Positions 6,088 to 10,208 of a DNA stretch of 10,208 nucleotides are shown one piece after another. Every line of letters starts with the position of its first letter. The stretch's first letter is position 1. A program made the position numbers and the translations under genes. Source of the DNA: DAIOHQ01 sp036744635. Its GTDB lineage: Bacteria > Planctomycetota > Phycisphaerae > Tepidisphaerales > Tepidisphaeraceae. The notes below the pieces were generated by a model. It searched no databases. It had not been told where the DNA came from and saw only the letters and a program-made list of their open reading frames with translations. The DNA is taken from the NCBI GenBank assembly GCA_036744635.1, contig DAIOHQ010000183.1:1-10208 (forward strand), read 5' to 3'.

Positions 6088-7470
6088 CTACCGCTTGCCA
6101 TTCATCATATGAATCGCCGAGTCATACACCTCGACGCAGCGCCGCGCCGCGTCGGTCCAGCTCAGCTTGCGCACCTCGAACGAGCCGTGCTGCCGCAGCG
6201 TGCTGGCCAGGGGCGGATGCTTCAGCACCGCAATGATCTTGTTGGCCATCTCGTTGATGTCCCAGAAATCCACCTTCAGCGCGTGCGTCAGCACCTCGCT
6301 GACGCCGGACTGCTTGGAGATGATCACCGGCACGTCGTGGCTCATCGCCTCCAGCGGGGCGATGCCGAACGGCTCGCTCACCGAGGGCATGACATACAGG
6401 TCGGCCATCTTGAAGACGCGGTCCACATCCCCGCCGCGCAGGAATCCGGTGAACAGCACCTTGTGGCCGATCCCCATCGCCGAGGCCATCTCGATCGTCC
6501 GCCGGATCATGTCGCCGGAGCCGGCCATCACGAATTTCACGTTGTCCATCACGTCCAGGACCTTCTTGGCCGCGCCCAGGAAATATTCCGGGCCTTTCTG
6601 CATCGTGATCCGCCCCAGAAACAGCACGATCTTCTCATCGGTGTGGATCTTGTATTTTTCCTCATCGAAGCCGTTGCCGTTGGTCTCGATGGCGTTGTAG
6701 ACCACCTCCACTTTTTCCGGGGCGATGCCGTAGTGGTGGGTGCAGAGGGTCTTGGTGAGATAGCTGACGGCGATCACCTTCATCGCCCCGTGCATTCCGC
6801 GGCGCTCGATGTCGTAGATGCGCGAGTCCACGTTGATGCCCGAGCGGTCAAACTCCGTCGAGTGAACGTGCACCACCAGCGGCACGCCCTTCATCGCCGC
6901 CACCGCCAGCCCGGCCGGGAAGGTCATCCAGTCGTGGGCGTGTACCACATCGAATGACTCCTGCCGCGCGATCTCCGAAGCCAGCGTCGCGTAGCGCTGA
7001 ATTTCCGAGAATAAATCCCCCGCGTAATGATCTCCCCCGCCCGCCGGCGCCATTCCTCCCGCCGCGCCCACCGTCCGCGCCGGCGCCGCCGTGCCCCGCA
7101 CCGCCCCGGCGCCCGCATCCGCAGCAACTTCCTGCGTCCCGCGATACTTCTCTTCCAGCAGGCGCTGCTTGGTCGCCGCGTATTGTTCCGGCGACGAATA
7201 GGGATCGGTCATCTGCGAGTCGATGGTGCGGAACGTCACCCGCTCAAATTCATCCAGCCGAAATTCCGTGCTGGCCACCGCCAGCGGCGAGCCCTGATGG
7301 GGGCTGACCAGCCGGACATGGGTTGAAAACGGCGTCGAGACCGGCCGCGGCAGCACGAACATGATGTCCGTGCCCAGGCCGCTCATGGCCTTGGTCAAGC
7401 CATAGCAGGCGGTCCCCAGCCCGCCGCTGATGAAGGGAGGAAATTCCCACCCGAGCATGAAAACACGCAT
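6088..7470 (-). CDS. Family 4 glycosyltransferase (glycogen synthase-like GT-B fold)
   Basis: The 460-aa product is a retaining GT-B glycosyltransferase. The N-terminal half starts MRVFMLGWEFPPFISGGLGT, with the donor-loop SGGLGT (15-20) that recalls the KxGGLG motif of glycogen/starch synthases. HAHDW (177-181) and HVHSTEFDR (201-209) complete the N-domain. The C-terminal GT4 domain has GRITMQKGPE (286-295) and the E-x7-E motif EPFGIAPLE (366-374), which binds the nucleotide sugar. An Ala/Gly/Pro-rich insert occupies about 116-147. The ATG at 7470 was chosen because the conserved domain starts there; an in-frame TTG at 7578 would add 36 residues of doubtful sequence. Substrate unknown: it could build an alpha-glucan or an envelope polysaccharide. 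A small GGCTG-TAAT-CAGCC hairpin directly follows the stop. Confidence 0.92.
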   Translation of the reverse strand: MRVFMLGWEFPPFISGGLGTACYGLTKAMSGLGTDIMFVLPRPVSTPFSTHVRLVSPHQGSPLAVASTEFRLDEFERVTFRTIDSQMTDPYSSPEQYAATKQRLLEEKYRGTQEVAADAGAGAVRGTAAPARTVGAAGGMAPAGGGDHYAGDLFSEIQRYATLASEIARQESFDVVHAHDWMTFPAGLAVAAMKGVPLVVHVHSTEFDRSGINVDSRIYDIERRGMHGAMKVIAVSYLTKTLCTHHYGIAPEKVEVVYNAIETNGNGFDEEKYKIHTDEKIVLFLGRITMQKGPEYFLGAAKKVLDVMDNVKFVMAGSGDMIRRTIEMASAMGIGHKVLFTGFLRGGDVDRVFKMADLYVMPSVSEPFGIAPLEAMSHDVPVIISKQSGVSEVLTHALKVDFWDINEMANKIIAVLKHPPLASTLRQHGSFEVRKLSWTDAARRCVEVYDSAIHMMNGKR

Positions 7471-7888
7471 AGCCCCAGCCGCACTTTCTTGAGCAAAAAG
7501 TTCCCGCAAAAGTTCGAGCCGCGCCCGGCCGCCCCAGCCACAACACTGGCCGGAAACAGCAATCGTCGATGGATACAAGATAAGCTAATTCCAGCGGTTA
7601 CAATCCATCAACCGCCGACAATCCATCGCCCGCAATCCGGCGCGCTCATGCAGACACCCGCCACAATAAGTCCCTTCTCACCATTGTCAATATCTTCCTC
7701 AATTCTTGCCTATATTCCCTAAGCGATACAAGTGCCCAGCTTCTCATTGGTACCCAATCGGCCGCAACACGTTGCATCCGCACAGCCGAGCATCAGCGCA
7801 TCATCTGAAATTTTTCCCCCGTCGCGCGAGGTCAGCGGGCAGATTCTGCCTCTGGCGGGCGCGGCTTGCATCCCGTATATTTTCGGCC
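7471..7888. other. 418-bp divergent intergenic region
   Basis: Between GT4 (minus) and the 117-aa gene (plus) there is no convincing gene. On the minus strand TATCTT (7577-7582), with TTGTAA 15 nt upstream of it, is a possible promoter for GT4 with a leader of about 100 nt. CAATCCATC occurs at 7601 and 7619 and CAATCCGGC at 7632. The stretch 7640-7700 is AT-richer than its surroundings. Open frames crossing it on the plus strand (from 7706 and 7732) have no start signals and read into the membrane gene or its shadow. Confidence 0.5.
7876..7881 (+). promoter_or_regulatory. Putative -10 element (TATATT) for the 117-aa gene
   Basis: TATATT lies 7 nt before the ATG at 7889, with no Shine-Dalgarno in between (TTCGGCC). 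Initiation would be on a leaderless mRNA. There is no recognisable -35. Confidence 0.45.
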
Positions 7889-8242
7889 ATGAGCCAATCA
7901 CCAGACAGTTCAACCACCTTGCCCCCCCTGCTCGACACGCCTCAAGGCACGCTGGCCAAGACCGCCGGCGGCATCGGCATCGCCTCGGTCCTCATCGGCC
8001 TGGCGTTATTCATGGGGGCGTGCGCCGGCTTCAACGCGGTCTTCGCCTTCTCGCTGATTCCCCTGTTCGCGGGAGCGGCCGGCTTCGTGCTGACGATCGT
8101 GGCCGGCTCACAGAAAAACACCGGCGTACAGGATATGGGAATCGTCGCCGCCCTCTTCCTCAACATCATGGGCTTCGTCGGCGGCCTGCTCATGACCGCC
8201 ACCTGGCTGCACTGGCACATCTTCTTCACCACCGGCGGGTGA
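7889..8242 (+). CDS. Small three-helix membrane protein of unknown function (117 aa)
   Basis: The product has a polar, Ser/Pro-rich N-terminus of about 22 residues followed by three hydrophobic segments at about 26-48, 52-73 and 83-105. The loop between helices 2 and 3 (GSQKNTGVQDMG) is the only long polar part. The C-terminus ends in LHWHIFFTTGG. I recall similar small membrane proteins in planctomycetes but no function. The start at 7889 was chosen over the longer open frame from 7706 because the upstream translation is low-quality, Arg-rich sequence and because a -10-like box lies 7 nt before this ATG. A 26-bp inverted repeat follows 27 nt after the stop and may end the transcript. Confidence 0.75.
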   Translation: MSQSPDSSTTLPPLLDTPQGTLAKTAGGIGIASVLIGLALFMGACAGFNAVFAFSLIPLFAGAAGFVLTIVAGSQKNTGVQDMGIVAALFLNIMGFVGGLLMTATWLHWHIFFTTGG

Positions 8243-8269
8243 CCCGGTTGGAAGATGAGAGAAGGAAAC

Positions 8270-8328
8270 GAAACGTGAAACGTGAAAAATGAAGAGCCTC
8301 TTTCTTCATATTTCACGTTTCACGTTTC
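8270..8328. repeat. 26-bp inverted repeat of ACGTGAAA units
   Basis: Arms 8270-8295 and 8303-8328 match as reverse complements at 25 of 26 positions around a 7-nt loop. Each arm has two tandem copies of AAACGTG. The hairpin is AT-rich with no following T-run. It sits just after the 117-aa gene and overlaps the end of a minus-strand open frame. It may act as a transcription end or be a dispersed repeat of the same kind as the others in this window. Confidence 0.8.
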
Positions 8329-8499
8329 TGACTGATGCTTGACATCCCGGCCAGCGCAGGCGCGGGCCGGCGCAAAATCGCCGCCAAACCACTGCGACGC
8401 CGGCCCATCCACGATCGCCGCCATAGTTTTCTCCAATCGGCTCGCCTCTGCCGAAGAGAAACATAACATCGCGCCGCCGCCAGCGACAGGTTTGGGTAG
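8320..8499 (-). pseudogene. Possible 3' gene remnant or small ORF (minus strand)
   Basis: The minus strand is open from a TGA inside the TAGTCAG repeat (8500-8502) to a TGA at 8320. The translation includes KPVAGGGAMLCFSSAEASRL followed by EKTMAAIVDG. Codon third positions are GC-rich over the second half, as in the real genes here. The Gly-rich stretch followed by an alpha-helical segment is reminiscent of the C-terminus of GHMP-type small-molecule kinases; if so, this is the tail of a gene whose front was lost at the repeat. Alternatively, a 34-aa peptide could start at ATG 8424, which has GGAG (minus strand, 8431-8434) 6 nt upstream. Both readings are weakly supported. Confidence 0.25.
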
Positions 8500-8542
8500 T
8501 CAGTAGTCAGTGGTCAATTGCAGGAAGAGTAGTCAGTGGCCA
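8497..8542. repeat. TAGTCAG phrase repeat
   Basis: TAGTCAGTAGTCAGTGGTCA at 8497-8516 and AGTAGTCAGTGGCCA at 8528-8542 give three AGTCAGT units plus a GTGGTCA/GTGGCCA variant. A related run of CACTCTGCACTCTC follows at about 8564-8577. The repeat marks the left edge of the mosaic region at the right end of the window. Confidence 0.75.
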
Positions 8543-8585
8543 TCAGACCTGCGCTCCGCCCGCACTCTGCACTCTCTTCTTCTGC

Positions 8586-8591
8586 AATACT
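8586..8591 (+). promoter_or_regulatory. -10-like element (AATACT) before the truncated MRRKLF copy
   Basis: AATACT lies 8 nt before the ATG at 8600. This is the same spacing as TATACT before the intact-looking copy at 196, so a promoter seems to have been kept together with the fragment. Confidence 0.35.
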
Positions 8592-8599
8592 CCCCTCCC

Positions 8600-8673
8600 A
8601 TGCGGCGCAAGCTCTTCACCGTTCTGGCGGGAATCTCGCTGCTAATGCTGATCGCCACGGTGGGGCTGGGCAG
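8600..8673 (+). pseudogene. Truncated second copy of the MRRKLF-type N-terminus
   Basis: The translation MRRKLFTVLAGISLLMLIAT closely follows that of the gene at 8-196 (MRRKLFNVLSAVSLLLLLIV): a basic start and one hydrophobic helix. Similarity stops after about 23 codons, where the sequence changes to SRCTGPRERIKDQ, unlike the family. The break coincides with the attC-like motif starting at 8674. The frame stays open and runs without a stop into the 433-aa gene, but that gene has its own ribosome binding site and signal peptide, so the fusion is probably accidental. Confidence 0.5.
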
Positions 8674-8792
8674 CCGTTGCACTGGACCGCGGGAGCGCAT
8701 AAAGGATCAGGAGTCAATACGCGATGATCGGCGATTTTATGGCATTCTCGGCATCGTGGCGGTAGGCTTGGCCGACACGGCCGAAATGACTC

Positions 8793-8820
8793 CTTATGGC
8801 CCTCTGACCCTTATGGCCCT
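8793..8820. repeat. CTTATGGCCCT direct repeat
   Basis: CTTATGGCCCT occurs at 8793-8803 and again at 8810-8820, 17 nt apart. It is followed at 8822-8831 by the 10-bp palindrome CATTCGAATG. It lies between the truncated MRRKLF copy and the 433-aa gene. Confidence 0.65.
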
Positions 8821-8837
8821 GCATTCGAATGATGGTA

Positions 8838-8850
8838 GTTATGCCGCTGC
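8838..8850. repeat. Left copy of a 13-bp inverted repeat flanking the 433-aa gene
   Basis: GTTATGCCGCTGC is the exact reverse complement of 10168-10180. With three further matches in the next four outward bases (GGTA here against GGTG), 16 of 17 positions agree. GTTATGC resembles the GTTRRRY core where integron integrases cut, with one mismatch. If this is the cassette start, the junction would fall after the G at 8838. Confidence 0.55.
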
Positions 8851-8857
8851 GAAGAAC

Positions 8858-8862
8858 GGAGG
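8858..8862 (+). promoter_or_regulatory. Ribosome binding site GGAGG that fixes the start of the 433-aa gene
   Basis: GGAGG lies 4 nt before ATG 8867. It is the strongest Shine-Dalgarno among the chosen starts in this window and sets the start inside a longer open frame that begins at 8510. Confidence 0.65.
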
Positions 8863-8866
8863 CACC

Positions 8867-10168
8867 ATGTCCAGACCGTGCTGGTTTCTCGTGCTGGCTC
8901 TCTTGGCAACGTTTGCCTGCTCGGCGGATGCGCAGGTCGAGACGGACGCCGCTGCGATTGCTGATCGCTACCTGTCCGCTATGCAGCGGAAGGGTTATAC
9001 CTTTCTGTCCAAGGACGAGCTCTCGCGTCGTCGGGAAGTCGTCGCTGCCTTTGTCAGTCAGCACCTCCTTCAGCCGCTGGACGAGCCCACCCGCGCCACG
9101 TTGTTGGACGGGATTGATCGCTGCATCAATCGTCTGTACAGCAGTGCTGCCGGCAAGGTCGACTACGGCAATGGCTTCGGCAGCGGCGGCGAGGAGTGGA
9201 TGTACCTCAACGATCGCGATTACTTTCAGACCTTCCAATATCACCTGTGGGTCGGACTTACGCATCGACCGCCTGCACCGATCGACGCACAACGCGGTGA
9301 CACGCAGCGGCAATGGATGCGTCAGTATCTCGCCAAGCTGCCCTACCGGGGTATTCATGAAACGCCGCCACGCGAAGGCATGCGAAACGACGAAGTCCGT
9401 CCGTGGGCACTGGCCGAGCTGGAGAAGGATTTTGCCGACCCGATGCACCTCTTGTCTGAGCCGATGCCCGACGATGGTTTTGCCCAACTGCAGGACAGGT
9501 TCAAGCAGTTCAGCAACGGCATTCGAGCCGACTTTCATGACATGGAAGTAGCTGCCCTCACGTCACGGTTCATTTCTAAGAAAGATCCTGCCGGCCGGTT
9601 CGGCTACACGTATTCAGGCCAGCTTCCGTTCGATGACACAGTCGTTGGTCTTTGGGGCAACGGGCCGAGTCTGCATTTCGCCTCGAACGCCGACTTCCGA
9701 GGCAACCATGGTGGATTGTCCCCGTCGGCCGCCTACGACGTTGTCCGCTGCATTGAAGTATGGCCTGACCCCGCGGCCGTTCCTGCCCGTCCCGGAACCG
9801 GAGGCAGCCCCGCTCCGAAAGGCGACATCTCGCTCAAAGGCTCTGATCTTATTGCCCTGTCGGGAACGAAAATTGCCAAGGTGCCGGTGAAGAATTGGTT
9901 CGAAGCAGACAAGCGCTCCGATGACCAGTTGCGGGCCATCCTCCGCAACGACAGCAGCAATCGAATTTCCATCAAAGGGCTTCCACGCGTGAATGGTCCT
10001 CACCGCGGCGACCGCGGCGAAGGCGAATTCTTCGTCGTCGTTCAGAACCACGAAGGCGGGCTAGCGGTGATCAACCTGTATAACTATGAGTTCAACCAAT
10101 TGATGTTTTGGTGTCGTCCGCGATCGGCGAAGGCGATTCCGGCAACGATACCCGCAAGCCGCCCGTAG
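8867..10168 (+). CDS. Secreted protein of unknown function (433 aa), possible gene-cassette cargo
   Basis: I do not recognise a family. The N-terminus MSRPCWFLVLALLATFACSA leads to ADA|Q, a good signal peptidase I site around residues 21-23, so the product should be exported. The mature part has an alpha-helical first third (AIADRYLSAMQRKGY...), a Trp/Tyr-rich middle (EEWMYLNDRDYFQTFQYHLW) and a Gly/Pro-rich linker near residues 305-320. The C-terminal region, with EFFVVVQNHEGGLAVINLYN, looks beta-stranded. No catalytic motif is obvious. The start at 8867 is set by GGAGG and the signal peptide. Third-position GC appears lower and codon use more mixed than in hflX, and a 13-bp inverted repeat brackets the gene, which together suggest horizontal acquisition. 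Confidence 0.8.
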   Translation: MSRPCWFLVLALLATFACSADAQVETDAAAIADRYLSAMQRKGYTFLSKDELSRRREVVAAFVSQHLLQPLDEPTRATLLDGIDRCINRLYSSAAGKVDYGNGFGSGGEEWMYLNDRDYFQTFQYHLWVGLTHRPPAPIDAQRGDTQRQWMRQYLAKLPYRGIHETPPREGMRNDEVRPWALAELEKDFADPMHLLSEPMPDDGFAQLQDRFKQFSNGIRADFHDMEVAALTSRFISKKDPAGRFGYTYSGQLPFDDTVVGLWGNGPSLHFASNADFRGNHGGLSPSAAYDVVRCIEVWPDPAAVPARPGTGGSPAPKGDISLKGSDLIALSGTKIAKVPVKNWFEADKRSDDQLRAILRNDSSNRISIKGLPRVNGPHRGDRGEGEFFVVVQNHEGGLAVINLYNYEFNQLMFWCRPRSAKAIPATIPASRP

Positions 10169-10208
10169 CAGCGGCATAACCACCCGCTGCAGTGGACCGG
10201 CCCGGCGC
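10168..10208. other. Possible left half of an integron attC site (cut by the window end)
   Basis: Directly after the stop, GCATAAC (10174-10180) fits an R'' core (RYYYAAC) with one mismatch and is the exact complement of GTTATGC at 8838. After a 4-nt spacer it is followed by CGCTGCAGTGGACC, like an L'' box. The right half that would prove the site lies beyond the window. Confidence 0.35.

Noticed and set aside
6109..6957. 282-codon open frame on the plus strand
   Set aside because: Antisense to the GT4 gene, with a His/Arg/Asp-rich translation typical of shadows.
8510..8866. Upstream extension of the 433-aa gene to a 552-aa protein
   Set aside because: It would put a signal peptide in the middle of the protein and translate TAGTCAG and CTTATGG repeats. 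GGAGG before 8867 gives a much better start.
8838..10180. Insertion sequence with terminal inverted repeats
   Set aside because: The only gene inside has a signal peptide and no transposase motif, and no target-site duplication flanks the repeats.

Overview
The window looks like chromosomal DNA of a planctomycete, probably of the Phycisphaerae type. This is inferred from style, not from a marker gene. The signs are high GC, a DUF1559/H-X-DG-like pseudopilin, two copies of a short N-terminus beginning MRRKLF (a start I associate with many planctomycete hypothetical proteins), scattered single genes rather than long operons, and gaps filled with several families of phrase-like short repeats. 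No rRNA, tRNA, CRISPR array, transposase or integrase was found.

Layout. Positions 1-196 hold a small minus-strand membrane-anchored ORF. Positions 429-1772 are the ribosome-associated GTPase HflX. A gap with inverted CACAGAT-type repeats leads to a membrane-anchored protein of unknown function (2002-2652). A second gap of the same style leads to trmB, the tRNA m7G46 methyltransferase (2952-3569). A 25-bp perfect inverted repeat separates trmB from a convergent GT2 glycosyltransferase (3746-4549, minus). Divergent from that is a pseudopilin-like protein (4805-5638, plus), which converges on a small membrane protein (5682-6026, minus). Just upstream of the latter in transcription order is a GT4 glycosyltransferase (6088-7470, minus). 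A 418-bp divergent gap leads to a 117-aa three-helix membrane protein (7889-8242, plus).

The right end (8243-10208) is the most mosaic part. It holds a 26-bp inverted repeat, a possible gene remnant on the minus strand, TAGTCAG repeats, a truncated MRRKLF-type N-terminus, CTTATGGCCCT repeats, and then a secreted 433-aa protein of unknown function (8867-10168). That last gene is bracketed by a 13-bp perfect inverted repeat (8838-8850 and 10168-10180). The sequence after its stop looks like the left half of an integron attC site, so it may be a mobile gene cassette. This is the best candidate here for something new, but the window ends before the site can be completed.

Functionally, HflX and TrmB are translation housekeeping genes. 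GT2, GT4, the pseudopilin-like protein and the small membrane proteins are envelope or surface functions. Several genes have a -10-like hexamer 7-9 nt before the start codon and no Shine-Dalgarno, which suggests leaderless transcripts; others (hflX, the pseudopilin, the 433-aa gene) have ordinary ribosome binding sites.
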